This document shows, piece after piece, positions 33,750 to 43,239 of a stretch of 55,101 nucleotides of DNA. The stretch lies in the NCBI GenBank assembly GCA_023394955.1, contig JAEWZY010000033.1, positions 1 to 55,101 on the forward strand, read 5' to 3'. The notes below the pieces were generated by a model. It was not told the DNA's origin. It made no database searches and saw only the letters and a list, made by a program, of their open reading frames with translations. How positions within the stretch are numbered: position 1 is the first letter of the stretch; each line of letters opens with the position of its first letter. The position numbers and the translations under genes are program-made. This DNA is from Bacillota bacterium. Lineage in GTDB: Bacteria > Bacillota > UBA4882 > UBA8346.

Positions 33750-34991
33750 CTAAGACGGCCTAAGTTGAGCCCTCCCTAAAGCTTTTAAGATCAAAATAGC
33801 TCCCGTGATATCCAAAAAAACAGCTAAAATAAAAGCATAGTTATATGAATGGAATAGATCGTAGGAAAAACCTACTAGGGGTGTCCCGACTGAATAACCG
33901 GCAGTTTGGGCGGCAATCATAATTCCGATAATGATCCCATAATTTTTTCCACTATACAAATGACCAATTAAAAGTGGTATGGTAATGCTAAGCATGGTAT
34001 AACCAATACCAAATCCAGCTCCAAAACAAAATCCAAAGGCATTACTCCGGGTGAGAATCAAGGTAACAGTAGCAATAGCAAAAAAAGAATTATTGATAAT
34101 AATAACCGGTTTAATTCCGTATTTATCATTGACAATTCCCAGCAATACTTTTGACAGAGTATTTGCGATAAAAACAACGCTCATTACACAGGCAATAACC
34201 TGAGGATTCAATCCAACTCCCCCTAAATGGGCTACGGCATTAACATATACTGGTTGGATTGATAATCCAAAAAAGAATACTGCCATCAGTACCATCCGAA
34301 AAATGGGGGTTTTCCTTAATTCGCTAAGGTCAGGGGTAGATAATTGCCTGCCGGTTTGAACGAAATTTCGGTCGTGGCGCTGATTACTCCCGAAAGCTTT
34401 TTGTCCGACATCGCTTGGTTTTTCTCTCAAAATAAGTAATGCAGGTAATAAAAAAACAAGTAGTAAAATTAGAGAATAAAAATAAGCGGCCCGCCACCCA
34501 TCAACATAAATCCACCGCCCAACGATAGGATTAAGAATAATTCCGCCCAGCCCGCTCCCGGCAAGAACCATGCTTAGCACAGTACCTTTTTTAGCTAGAA
34601 ACCAGTTGGAAATCACTACTGACAACGGAATGGCGGATACGTACTGGAGCCCAAAGCCTTGAAAAAATGCGCCTAGGTAAAACAGATAAATGTTTCGGGA
34701 TAGACAATATATTGTAAAAGCGCTAGCTATTCCCAAGACACCTATAACAAAAATCATTCTAACATTTTTAAATTTTTGATAAACGGCTCCGAAGGCAAAG
34801 CTGGCAAGCATTTGGGAAACTGAAAGGATGCTATAGACAAGGATATATCCTCCCCTGCTAAAACCCATATCATCACAGATTGGTTTAACATAAAGACTAA
34901 TCGTGCTGTTTCCCAACCCCACCCCGATTACGGAAAAAGCGAAACAAGTAACGGCGACAATCCATCCGTAGAAAAATTTTTGTGTTTTCAT
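33750..34991 (-). CDS. MFS transporter, oxalate:formate antiporter/monocarboxylate (OFA) type
   Basis: 413 residues with 12 helices. The start FFYGWIVAVTCFAFSVIGVG and ISNWFLAKKGTVLSMVLAGS with GLGGIILNPIVG are typical of OFA/monocarboxylate-like MFS carriers, as is the loop after helix 6. It probably moves a small organic anion. AAAGGTG precedes the ATG. It follows the ABC operon on the same strand after a terminator at 35326-35369, so it is probably a separate unit, though a functional link is possible. Confidence 0.8.
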   Translation of the reverse strand: MKTQKFFYGWIVAVTCFAFSVIGVGLGNSTISLYVKPICDDMGFSRGGYILVYSILSVSQMLASFAFGAVYQKFKNVRMIFVIGVLGIASAFTIYCLSRNIYLFYLGAFFQGFGLQYVSAIPLSVVISNWFLAKKGTVLSMVLAGSGLGGIILNPIVGRWIYVDGWRAAYFYSLILLLVFLLPALLILREKPSDVGQKAFGSNQRHDRNFVQTGRQLSTPDLSELRKTPIFRMVLMAVFFFGLSIQPVYVNAVAHLGGVGLNPQVIACVMSVVFIANTLSKVLLGIVNDKYGIKPVIIINNSFFAIATVTLILTRSNAFGFCFGAGFGIGYTMLSITIPLLIGHLYSGKNYGIIIGIMIAAQTAGYSVGTPLVGFSYDLFHSYNYAFILAVFLDITGAILILKALGRAQLRPS

Positions 34992-35325
34992 GGTATCACC
35001 TTTTTTCTATTTGCAGGGTATGGGTTAATCTAGTTGGCCTTTTTTAGTAAATCCTAAGTATTCATCACGTAAATTTCCACTCGCCCACATGAAATTATGG
35101 AAATGAAATTAACGCAGATCAGTAAACATCCAAGATTTTTCGAATATTCGACCCCACCAACCTCTTATTCTCCCTAACAAAAATACAAAAAGAAACTTGA
35201 CATATATCGTACTAAGTCGATATCATTTTTTTAAGTATTAACACATGAGAGTGGGGATATTTTAACAAGTCTTATCCTCCAATTCTCTGAAGGCTTGATG
35301 AAAACCGCCCCCATATCTTAAGGTC

Positions 35326-35369
35326 TTTTTAAAAAGTGGGATAGCTTTCATGATAAAATACTATCCCAC
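35326..35369 (-). terminator. Intrinsic terminator of the GntR-AnmK-PHP-ABC operon
   Basis: Minus-strand GTGGGATAG and CTATCCCAC arms followed by TTTTT, 15 nt after the binding-protein gene. The rest of the 34992-35325 gap shows no gene. Confidence 0.8.
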
Positions 35370-35383
35370 CTAATTTAGAAAAT

Positions 35384-36439
35384 TCAGATTTTATAATTTT
35401 CAGGAATAACCTGTAAATCTTTAAATAATTGTGGCTTATTCTTAAGCGTATTATTTAAAGCGTCAAGATAAATGTGTTCGCCAAAATTAAACTTCCCCTC
35501 AAAGCCGCTGGTTCTTTCAGCAAATTCCAAAGCCTGATTAGCCGCTTCAAAGGTCGCTTTGGAGACTCTAATATCAAAATTCAAATAATTAACTCCCTGG
35601 TCAATGACATCTCGTGAAAGCCCTTTAACGGATTTGACCATTATATCAACTATTTTTTTATGATTTTTCCTTGAAAATTGTGCAGATTCTGCAAAAGCAT
35701 TAACAAACTTTTGAACTATTTGGGGGTTCTTGTTAATAAATTCTGGTTTCATCCAATACAAAAATAAATATTGCATATTATTGCCACCCCTATATACTTG
35801 GACAGAATCACTAACCATTTGCAAAGCTAAGAGCGGCATTGGTTCCCAACATGCAATGGCGTCTACCGATCCGCTTTGTAGCGCAGTAGGTAAATCTGCC
35901 GGTGAAACATGTTGCATTATTATATCTTTATTAGGATCGTAACCATTGTTCTTTAAGGCGTAATACAAGTGTTGATGCGCAACCGTCCCTTTTGGAACTC
36001 CAACTTTTTTGCCAATTAGGCTACTTAAATCTTTACTTTTAAGCCCTTTATTCTTATTCCCAATAATGGCAAAAAAATTATCGGTTGTAACGGTCCCTGT
36101 AGAATCACCATTTCCCACTGTTACTGCTTTGACATTTATTCCCTGTTGAGCTGTTTGAGCGACAACCGCTATACCTGCATCAGCTACATGGGCATCACCA
36201 GTTTGAACAGCTGCCAAAGCCTCAAATCCACTAGATACCCTTTTAAATTCAATTTTTAAACCATTTTTCTCGAAAAACTTCATTTCCGAAGCAACACACA
36301 TAGCGGTATGAGGAATGGACACTCCACCGATTGCTATCACGAGTCGATCCGATTTTGGAGCAGCCAATAATCCGGATGTGGCGTTGATAAGTATCATTCC
36401 GAAAAGAAACAACGAAGTCAAGTGTTTACTTTTTGACAT
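35384..36439 (-). CDS. ABC transporter substrate-binding protein, NitT/TauT (SsuA/TauA/NMT1) type
   Basis: 351 residues. The signal peptide ends LLAAP with no lipobox Cys, so the protein should be free in a periplasm. The NMT1-like core is clear: VSIPHTAMCVASEMKFFEKN, then TGDAHVADAG, VGVPKGTVAHQHLYYALKNN and LQSGSVDAIACWEPMPLLAL. Family members bind sulfonates, nitrate, thiamine precursors or aromatic acids. Here the ligand is probably the substrate of the AnmK/PHP enzymes in the operon. GGAGGG lies 10 nt before the ATG. Confidence 0.88.
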   Translation of the reverse strand: MSKSKHLTSLFLFGMILINATSGLLAAPKSDRLVIAIGGVSIPHTAMCVASEMKFFEKNGLKIEFKRVSSGFEALAAVQTGDAHVADAGIAVVAQTAQQGINVKAVTVGNGDSTGTVTTDNFFAIIGNKNKGLKSKDLSSLIGKKVGVPKGTVAHQHLYYALKNNGYDPNKDIIMQHVSPADLPTALQSGSVDAIACWEPMPLLALQMVSDSVQVYRGGNNMQYLFLYWMKPEFINKNPQIVQKFVNAFAESAQFSRKNHKKIVDIMVKSVKGLSRDVIDQGVNYLNFDIRVSKATFEAANQALEFAERTSGFEGKFNFGEHIYLDALNNTLKNKPQLFKDLQVIPENYKI

Positions 36440-36536
36440 AAGTAGCCTTCCCTCCTAAATTAATAAATTCTTTCGTGCCTAAAACGTCTAAATTTATATT
36501 TTAACCCCTCCCTTACAATTATATTTTTGACTCGGA

Positions 36537-37337
36537 TCATAAATCATTGGTGATCATACGCCATTTTTGGATGGTATTTTTTTCAAGCGTTCTCATGATA
36601 ACCTTATCCATAAAATAGCTTACAATTCCAATCAAGATTAGCCCGAGGATGATGTCATAAATTCTAAAAAGACGCTGCCCTTCCCAGATAAGAACACCAA
36701 GTCCTTGACCGTCCGCAATTATCTCTCCGGCAATTAATGATCGCCAGCCGTAACCAATTCCCAGACGTATACCTACTATTATGCTAGGAACAGCGCCCGG
36801 TATCAGAACCTCTTTTAACACATCCCACTTTTTTCCTCCCAAAGTATAAATTGAATCCACCAATCGCTGATTCACCGTTTCGATACCCATCAAAGTATTA
36901 TAAAAAACAATGAAGAATACCGTGTTAAATACAATAAACACCACCGCCGACCAACTCATACCAAACCATAAAATAGCCAAAGGAATCCAGGTGGGTCCAG
37001 CTACAGCTTGAAAAAACTTTGCGAGAGGATCTACAAAATAAGTAACGTATTTATTAGTTCCCACTAACACACCCAAAACTATTCCAGTTACCGTCCCAAC
37101 TAAAAGTCCCCCTACCATACGCCCAAGACTGGAAAATATGGCATTTAATAAAACGCCTTCTTTTATTAACTTTAAAGCGCTTTTTATTACGGCTCTAGGA
37201 GAAGACAGAATATAAGCCGGTATAATCTTAAATACAGACGTAAGAACCCACCAAATAAATATTATTATGACAAACGGTAAAATCCGTTTTAAGAAAGATA
37301 TTTCTTCGGAAACTTCTTTCATTTCGATGGTTTTCAT
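36537..37337 (-). CDS. ABC transporter permease, NitT/TauT type (second)
   Basis: 266 residues and six helices, with the cytoplasmic coupling loop (VNQRLVDSIYTLGGKKWDVL, then EVLIPGAVPSIIVGIRLGIG) of BPD_transp_1 permeases of the Ssu/Tau group. ATG 37337 is chosen because GAGAGG lies 8 nt upstream and the earlier GTG falls inside it. It forms a heterodimer with the permease encoded directly upstream. Confidence 0.88.
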   Translation of the reverse strand: MKTIEMKEVSEEISFLKRILPFVIIIFIWWVLTSVFKIIPAYILSSPRAVIKSALKLIKEGVLLNAIFSSLGRMVGGLLVGTVTGIVLGVLVGTNKYVTYFVDPLAKFFQAVAGPTWIPLAILWFGMSWSAVVFIVFNTVFFIVFYNTLMGIETVNQRLVDSIYTLGGKKWDVLKEVLIPGAVPSIIVGIRLGIGYGWRSLIAGEIIADGQGLGVLIWEGQRLFRIYDIILGLILIGIVSYFMDKVIMRTLEKNTIQKWRMITNDL

Positions 37338-37350
37338 TTTATCCACCTCT

Positions 37351-38142
37351 CTAAATTGCCTTTTTAATTCCCCAGCGTTGAATGGTTCTAGCCTCTAAAG
37401 GCTTTAATAAAACATTATCCATGGTTAACCAAATAAGACCAGATAATATCATCCCAACAAAGACCCAGTCAACCCGGAAAAACTGTCTCGCATAGAAAAG
37501 GGTCACTCCCAATCCGCTTTGAGCGATTAACATCTCTGCTAAAATCACCGTTCTCCAACCAAATCCAACTCCGGTACGGAAGCCGGTAATAATGGAAGGC
37601 AAGGCACCCGGCAACATAACATGCAATATAATATCTTTTTTATTTCCGCCCAAAGTGCGTATGGAATCAATTAAATTCTTGGGTATTTGTTGAAACCCTG
37701 AGATTGTTCCATAAAAAATGGGGAAAAAGATTGTATAACCTATTGCTATCATAATTGTTCGGTCATTGAAACCAGACCAAATTACTAATAACGGTAACCA
37801 TCCGATCTCTCCAACAGCTTGTAAAAAATCGATTAAATCACGTGTTATTTTATATAGAAACTTACTAGTAGATATCAAGATTCCAGAAGCAATGCCGATT
37901 ACAAGACCAAAAATTGCCGCAAATAACACCCGATAAAGCGTTACCCCAACTTGTGCACCCAAATTATCATCAAAAATGAGCTGCACAAAAGCTTTTGGAA
38001 TAGCCAATGGCGATGGAAGAAAACTTGGCGGCACTATTTTCATGGTAAACAAGTACTGCCAAAGCAAAAGCAAAGGCAAAAAAGGGATTAGATTATTCAA
38101 TATTGATTTTAGCTTTGAGTTAACAGAAAACCGATTAATCAT
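37351..38142 (-). CDS. ABC transporter permease, NitT/TauT type (first)
   Basis: 263 residues, six helices, with the same EAA-type loop (PKNLIDSIRTLGGNKKDIIL, then HVMLPGALPSIITGFRTGVG). GGAGG lies 5 nt before the ATG. Two different permease genes in one NitT/TauT operon imply a heterodimeric channel, while many relatives use one permease as a homodimer. Confidence 0.88.
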   Translation of the reverse strand: MINRFSVNSKLKSILNNLIPFLPLLLLWQYLFTMKIVPPSFLPSPLAIPKAFVQLIFDDNLGAQVGVTLYRVLFAAIFGLVIGIASGILISTSKFLYKITRDLIDFLQAVGEIGWLPLLVIWSGFNDRTIMIAIGYTIFFPIFYGTISGFQQIPKNLIDSIRTLGGNKKDIILHVMLPGALPSIITGFRTGVGFGWRTVILAEMLIAQSGLGVTLFYARQFFRVDWVFVGMILSGLIWLTMDNVLLKPLEARTIQRWGIKKAI

Positions 38143-38177
38143 TACAGCCTCCTTATCATCTAAACAGTTCCGAGGTT

Positions 38178-38969
38178 TCAGTTCCCTTGGTTAAACATCA
38201 TTTGGTTAATCTCGTTGTCTAACCGACGAAACATCTCATTGTCATGAATGGTACCCCACTTCCTTTGATCTCTATCGATGTCGACATTAATAAGCTTGCG
38301 AATCTGTGAAGGTCGCGGTTTCATTACCAGAACACGATCACCCAAAAATATAGCCTCTTCAATATTATGGGTAATAAAGATGATGGTCTTTTGTTCTTTC
38401 TCCCATATTGATAAAAGCTCTTCTTGAAGGACTGAACGGGTTTGGGCATCAACCGCAGCAAAAGGTTCATCCATAAGGATAATTTCCGGAGAATTCGCCA
38501 AAGTCCGGGCAATTGCTACCCGTTGTTTCATTCCTCCCGACAATTCATGAGGATATTTATCTTCAAATCCTGATAAATTAACCAAATCTATATAATGTTG
38601 AGCAATTTTATGTCTTTCTACTTTAGACATTTTCTTGAATTTCAAACCAAGGGCAACGTTGTCACGAACAGTCTTCCATGGCAATAAAGCATACTCCTGA
38701 AACACTATACCACGATCTACTCCCGGACCCGTGATGGGTTTATCGTCAACTAAAATACATTCCTTATTTTTAGGACGAAGAAGTCCGGCTATAAGATATA
38801 AAAGTGTCGATTTTCCACAACCACTAGGTCCTAGAATACAGAAAAATTCTTTTTCAAAAATATTTAAGGATATTTCATTCAAAACTTGAGTACAAGAATT
38901 CTCCCGGGAATTTTCAAAAGAAAATGAAAGATTATCAATTCGAATTTTAGGAGAAGTAATATTTGTCAA
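38178..38969 (-). CDS. ABC transporter ATP-binding protein, NitT/TauT type
   Basis: 263 residues with Walker A GPSGCGKST, Q-loop FQEYALLPW, signature LSGGMKQRVAIARTL, Walker B IILMDEPFAAVDAQTR and the H-loop IFITHNIEEA. It powers import through the two permeases encoded next. The start is TTG at 38969, 7 nt after AAAGGGG. The gap of 119 nt to the PHP gene holds no obvious terminator. Confidence 0.9.
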   Translation of the reverse strand: MTNITSPKIRIDNLSFSFENSRENSCTQVLNEISLNIFEKEFFCILGPSGCGKSTLLYLIAGLLRPKNKECILVDDKPITGPGVDRGIVFQEYALLPWKTVRDNVALGLKFKKMSKVERHKIAQHYIDLVNLSGFEDKYPHELSGGMKQRVAIARTLANSPEIILMDEPFAAVDAQTRSVLQEELLSIWEKEQKTIIFITHNIEEAIFLGDRVLVMKPRPSQIRKLINVDIDRDQRKWGTIHDNEMFRRLDNEINQMMFNQGN

Positions 38970-39088
38970 GTTAATACCCCTTTCATAAATAAGTTTTATT
39001 AACTTTGAAAACTAATTCAAGCAATGTAAAACCATCCTAAGCATAAAGTGTCAAAAGTAATAAATTCATGGATAACTATGGTCCAATT

Positions 39089-40882
39089 TTAGCCTCTTTC
39101 CACCCAAATCGGACTTGACCAAGCTTGTGCTCCGTTTTGTTGCCGCACTTTCAGATAATAATAGTCCAGTTGATTGGATGGCGACGGGTCTACCCAGGTA
39201 AGATGCGCTTCATCTGTATCGGATAATTGTTTATATACTTCTTCCCCATTCTTAATAACTGTTACGTAGGCAAGCTTTCTTTCTCCAATAGCCGTAATCT
39301 CTATTTTACGTTCATTAATGCCTTTAAGTTCACTTCCCATCAAAGCACCGTTTATTTTAAAATCAATCAACATTCGATTTCCAGTAGTAGCGTAACATCT
39401 ACGGTTCCATAAAGCGTCAAAGATAGCTTCCCTGGTATTCTCCTTAGCATAGACAGCTACCAAACCCGGCCGTTGGGCCATTTTTCCCTTTCGCCAAGGA
39501 TCGGTGCCGTATCGAATTCCAGGGAGACTATCATGATTATCGCCCCCACCCGTTACGCCCAAGCGGTAACCACGAGCTAAAGCATCTTGATAAGAAAACC
39601 CTCCGTGGTGATATTTTACCGGATGACTAAAAGCGCAGTCATCATTTGCGGTTTCAGAAAGCCCCCACATCGAATATATTTCAAAAAGCCTTTGAAATTC
39701 GGGATCATGTTCCCATCCCATAAAATGAAGCGGATGATGCGGAATAACCAATACGGGCATATCTAGTTTATGTAACTCGTTAAAAAGTTTAGCGGGGGTA
39801 TTAGTTTCAGGGTCCCAACTACGGAAAAGCGGCGGGTCTTCAACCGGAAAATAAACATTACGGTGCCCGCCAACTTCAATCTCTGTATTGGTATACTCAA
39901 AGCCGACAATGGTAGTGAATAATCCGGGTTTATTAAAAAGGTTCGTTATTCTTTTAAGCTCCTTCCAAGCACCGTCAATTAATAATTTGGAATGTTCTTC
40001 AACATTACTATTTGAACCAACGTTATCATGGTCTGAAAGTGCGCAAAAATCTAATCTAGATACATCCTGCGCGTACCGATAATATTCTTCCGGCGAAAAC
40101 CTGCCATCGGAAAAATTGGAATGTCCATGAATATCTCCGAAAAAAATCTTATAATCATTCGGTTGAATGATTATATAAGGATTACTTTGACCCTGGAAAG
40201 AACCATCCGTTGCTAGTACGGTAATCCTTTTAGTATCCGAACATTCCCCAGTCACTTCAAATGAAGCCAACCCCTGTTTGAGCTTACAAACACCTAAAGA
40301 AGTTTTTGCATCCGAACCTTCTTCTCCGAGCATAAGGGTTACATCGCCCTCATAATCTTCAACCCAGCTTCCAAGAGCATCCACTGCGGTAATCCCGACC
40401 CGAGAGTTTTTACCCTCTTCAATGGAAGCTGCTGTAGTAACTTGAAAACCTGCAACCTTTCCAGAGATCACTTTTAACACCGGAGAAATCGGCAACTTGT
40501 TATAGATAAAAAAGCCTTGCGTATCTATGGAAACAGTAAATTCGCTTTGAGGAACGGGAACCCGAGGAGCGTCACCCTGGTATGTAATATTAACAATGTC
40601 CCCTTTTTGTAATTTTCCCTTAACGAGCTCAACCCCAATCCAGCGGCAGCTATAAATACTCTGTTTCCACTCTACTGTATCGCGAGATTGCACGGTAACT
40701 TGAACATATCCAGGATTATCTGGATTATTTAACTGTGGCATTGTCCAACCAACTGGAATATAAACCTGAATACCACCATATTGAGAAATACTTTCTTTTC
40801 CTACTGTCAGATTAATCTTCCATTCACCATTGGAATCAACAATTACTAAATCAGATGGGGTAATTTCCGCTTGAAAACTCAT
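39089..40882 (-). CDS. PHP-domain metallohydrolase with N- and C-terminal beta domains (CehA/McbA type)
   Basis: 597 residues. The N-terminal ~245 residues are beta-rich, with Ig-like strands and a segment KISGKVAGFQVTTAASIEEG reading as VLKVISGKVAGFQ then GKNSRVGITAVDALGSW. The PHP core follows: FGDIHGHSNFSDGRFS, DFCALSDHDNVGS, VGFEYTNTEIEVGGHRN, VLVIPHHPLHFMGW and GVTGGGDNHDSLPG supply the His/Asp metal ligands. The C-terminal ~90 residues form another beta domain. CehA-type enzymes hydrolyse esters, and other PHP proteins hydrolyse phosphoesters. No signal peptide is visible, so it is probably cytoplasmic. It overlaps the AnmK gene by 4 nt. Confidence 0.82.
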   Translation of the reverse strand: MSFQAEITPSDLVIVDSNGEWKINLTVGKESISQYGGIQVYIPVGWTMPQLNNPDNPGYVQVTVQSRDTVEWKQSIYSCRWIGVELVKGKLQKGDIVNITYQGDAPRVPVPQSEFTVSIDTQGFFIYNKLPISPVLKVISGKVAGFQVTTAASIEEGKNSRVGITAVDALGSWVEDYEGDVTLMLGEEGSDAKTSLGVCKLKQGLASFEVTGECSDTKRITVLATDGSFQGQSNPYIIIQPNDYKIFFGDIHGHSNFSDGRFSPEEYYRYAQDVSRLDFCALSDHDNVGSNSNVEEHSKLLIDGAWKELKRITNLFNKPGLFTTIVGFEYTNTEIEVGGHRNVYFPVEDPPLFRSWDPETNTPAKLFNELHKLDMPVLVIPHHPLHFMGWEHDPEFQRLFEIYSMWGLSETANDDCAFSHPVKYHHGGFSYQDALARGYRLGVTGGGDNHDSLPGIRYGTDPWRKGKMAQRPGLVAVYAKENTREAIFDALWNRRCYATTGNRMLIDFKINGALMGSELKGINERKIEITAIGERKLAYVTVIKNGEEVYKQLSDTDEAHLTWVDPSPSNQLDYYYLKVRQQNGAQAWSSPIWVERG

Positions 40883-42132
40883 TTGTATTCATCCTTTCTA
40901 TAGCTGCCAAAAGTTATTTGTCCCATTATCACGTTTCGCGAACCGCCCGTAGAACTCGGAACGTTACCGGGTTGGCCAAGCAGGGTTTCATTGGCGATAA
41001 TACCGACGCAAATCACCTCACGGGCGTCAACCGGAATGTCGCATATCTCAACGGTTTTGATGGGAATTGGCGCAAGGCGAACGGCTAAAAATTTAACCAA
41101 TGTCCGATTGTAAGCTCCGCCGCCACATAGCAATACTTCATCCACTTGACAATTTGTCAATACAAAATTCTTATAATTATAAGCGATTGATTCAGCTGAG
41201 AAAGCCGTCACCGTTGCGATTAAATCTGCTAAAGACAATTTAAGTTCGTCTCCGCGCCGAATAACTTTTTCGATTAATTCATCCCCGAACACTTCACGCC
41301 CGGTTGATTTAGGCGGACAACGCAGAATGTAAGGATGTTGCATTAGTTCATCCAGGAATTGTTGATGGACATTCCCGGTAGCTGCAATAATCCCATCCTT
41401 ATCATATTTTTTCTCTCCCTCAGTCAAGCGGGTTATAATACCGTCGATCAACATGTTGCCTGGCCCAGTATCGAATGCTTGGACCATCTCCAATCCTTTC
41501 CCAGCGGGTAAAACAGTGGGATTGGCAATTCCACCGATATTTTGAATAGCTCTCGTTTTTTGAGGATGCCTAAACAATACCCAATCTCCATAAGTCACCA
41601 GTGGGTTGCCCTCTCCGCCAACGACCATGTCTCTACTTCGCATATTAGTTACACAAGTTCTCCCGGTTACTTCTGCTAACATGGTTCCTTCACCTAAATC
41701 AAGGGCGGAGGGGATAACCTTTTCACCAATCCAAACATCCCTTTCATCCTGTTTGTTACGGACATGGTAAACAATTTGCCCGCTACTGGCAACGGCGTCA
41801 ATCTGCTCCATTTTTAAACCACTAGCTTTAACCACCGAATGGGCTGCTTCTCCCAATAATTGTCCTAAAAGAAAATTAGCTTGACACACTTTACCTATTT
41901 GCGCCGTTTTCGGATTAAAAACTTCAAAAAGTTTCTCTCTAACTTCTGCCGGATAATCCCATGTTATATGATGAATCAATTTCGCTTTAGCAGATTCACC
42001 CGAACCGGAGATATCGATGATAGCCGCGTCAACACCATTAGCGGATGTTCCGCTATGTAAAGCCACTATCTTGCGGACGGGTTTTTCCTCATATATTCGG
42101 AACCAATCCGCCGGTTTAATGTAAGTTGTCAT
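40879..42132 (-). CDS. anmK: Anhydro-N-acetylmuramic acid kinase family protein
   Basis: 417 residues of the AnmK fold: RKIVALHSGTSANGVDAAII, AVASSGQIVYH, RAIQNIGGIANPTVLP, VQAFDTGPGNMLIDGII with the catalytic-Asp region, CPPKSTGREVFG and VLLCGGGAYN. AnmK opens the 1,6-anhydro ring of anhydroMurNAc and phosphorylates it to MurNAc-6-phosphate, a cell-wall recycling step. In the first motif the usual GTSxDG is GTSANG (Asp to Asn). No MurQ or NagA partner is nearby; the neighbours are a PHP hydrolase and a NitT/TauT-type ABC importer. The true substrate may therefore be another anhydro- or lactone-like sugar. It overlaps both neighbours by 4 nt. Confidence 0.82.
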   Translation of the reverse strand: MTTYIKPADWFRIYEEKPVRKIVALHSGTSANGVDAAIIDISGSGESAKAKLIHHITWDYPAEVREKLFEVFNPKTAQIGKVCQANFLLGQLLGEAAHSVVKASGLKMEQIDAVASSGQIVYHVRNKQDERDVWIGEKVIPSALDLGEGTMLAEVTGRTCVTNMRSRDMVVGGEGNPLVTYGDWVLFRHPQKTRAIQNIGGIANPTVLPAGKGLEMVQAFDTGPGNMLIDGIITRLTEGEKKYDKDGIIAATGNVHQQFLDELMQHPYILRCPPKSTGREVFGDELIEKVIRRGDELKLSLADLIATVTAFSAESIAYNYKNFVLTNCQVDEVLLCGGGAYNRTLVKFLAVRLAPIPIKTVEICDIPVDAREVICVGIIANETLLGQPGNVPSSTGGSRNVIMGQITFGSYRKDEYK

Positions 42133-42944
42133 TGATTAGCCCCCTTTTGATTGTTGTCAAAATCTTTTATTAGTGACTTAATGTTTTTATTTGTTCTTAA
42201 TAGATTAATTTCAAAACGGCTACGATCAGCACGGTGCTTAGCTATTGAGTATTCAAATACCGTTCCATCTACCAGAAACGATCTACTCTCTACAGACAGT
42301 AAGGCTTTACCCGGTTGAATTTTAAGTAGTTTGGCTTCCTTAGCCGTCGCCTCATTAACCTCTATTGTCCTTGTCCCATGACTGATTGATAAACTAAATT
42401 CAACCTCTAATGTTTCATAAAGCGATCGCCTTGTTAAATCTATGTCAACAAGACCAGGACAACACGAATGCGGTATATATGTTGTCGAGAAGACTAATGG
42501 ATTTTCTTCAATAAAACGCAACCTATCAATCTTCATTACTTTTTCTCCGAGATTAGTACCCAATTTGTTTGCGAGATAATCGTCGGCATTTATAATAGTT
42601 TGTTCTAAAACTTTGGTAACAGGCTGCATACCACGGGCGGCCATTTCTTCATGAAATCCAATAAGATTTTGAAATAAACCTTCTGTCACTTTAGGCTCAG
42701 TAACGAACGAACCCCGCCCTTTTTGTCGATTAATGATTCCCTCTTGCAATAGAGTTGACAACGCCTGTCTAACCACTGTACGGGAAACGCCATAAGTCTG
42801 ACATAATTCTAACTCGGACGGCAACTTACTATGAGGTTTCCATTCACCTGATTCGATTCTTTTTAATAATAATCGCTTCAGTTGAGCATAATATGGAAGT
42901 GGGTCGTCGGTTATAATTTTTTCTGTGATATCTCGAATAAACAT
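42129..42944 (-). CDS. GntR-family regulator with UTRA effector domain (HutC type)
   Basis: 271 residues. The N-terminal winged HTH reads PLPYYAQLKRLLLKRIESGE, PSELELCQTYGVSRTVVRQA and GRGSFVTEP. The UTRA domain (about 95-240) has the usual LVFSTTYIP and LLSVESRSFLVDGTVFEYSI segments that bind small sugars or amino-acid derivatives. ATG 42944 follows GAGGTGG. It is the first gene of the AnmK-PHP-ABC operon, overlapping AnmK by 4 nt, so it is the likely local repressor. Confidence 0.88.
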   Translation of the reverse strand: MFIRDITEKIITDDPLPYYAQLKRLLLKRIESGEWKPHSKLPSELELCQTYGVSRTVVRQALSTLLQEGIINRQKGRGSFVTEPKVTEGLFQNLIGFHEEMAARGMQPVTKVLEQTIINADDYLANKLGTNLGEKVMKIDRLRFIEENPLVFSTTYIPHSCCPGLVDIDLTRRSLYETLEVEFSLSISHGTRTIEVNEATAKEAKLLKIQPGKALLSVESRSFLVDGTVFEYSIAKHRADRSRFEINLLRTNKNIKSLIKDFDNNQKGANQ

Positions 42945-42976
42945 TGGTAACCACCTCAAACTTTAATTAATAAAAC

Positions 42977-42988
42977 TTGTAATTACAG
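42977..42988. promoter_or_regulatory. Candidate GntR operator
   Basis: TTGTAATTACAG contains the perfect 10 bp palindrome TGTAATTACA (42978-42987), about 33 bp upstream of the regulator's start. GntR/HutC proteins bind short palindromes of this kind, so autoregulation of the operon is likely. Confidence 0.45.
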
Positions 42989-43121
42989 GATTATATGATT
43001 ATATTTCGACGTCATTTGATAAGTTCCTTTTTAAAAATAAAAAAATTTTTATAATGATTTCACCTTATCAATAACAACATAGATCGAACCTGTAACAACC
43101 CGTACCTTTACCATCTAATAA

Positions 43122-43144
43122 AAAAACGAGCAAACATGCTCGCT
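43122..43144 (-). terminator. Intrinsic terminator after the 43240 gene
   Basis: Minus-strand CGAGCA-tgtt-TGCTCG followed by seven T residues. Confidence 0.8.
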
Positions 43145-43239
43145 TTCGAAATTTATTAAATTATCCATATACAATAGCTGTAATAATCCTTCTTACCATT
43201 AACCACTTAATCCTTGACTATCCACTATTTTCGCGTATT

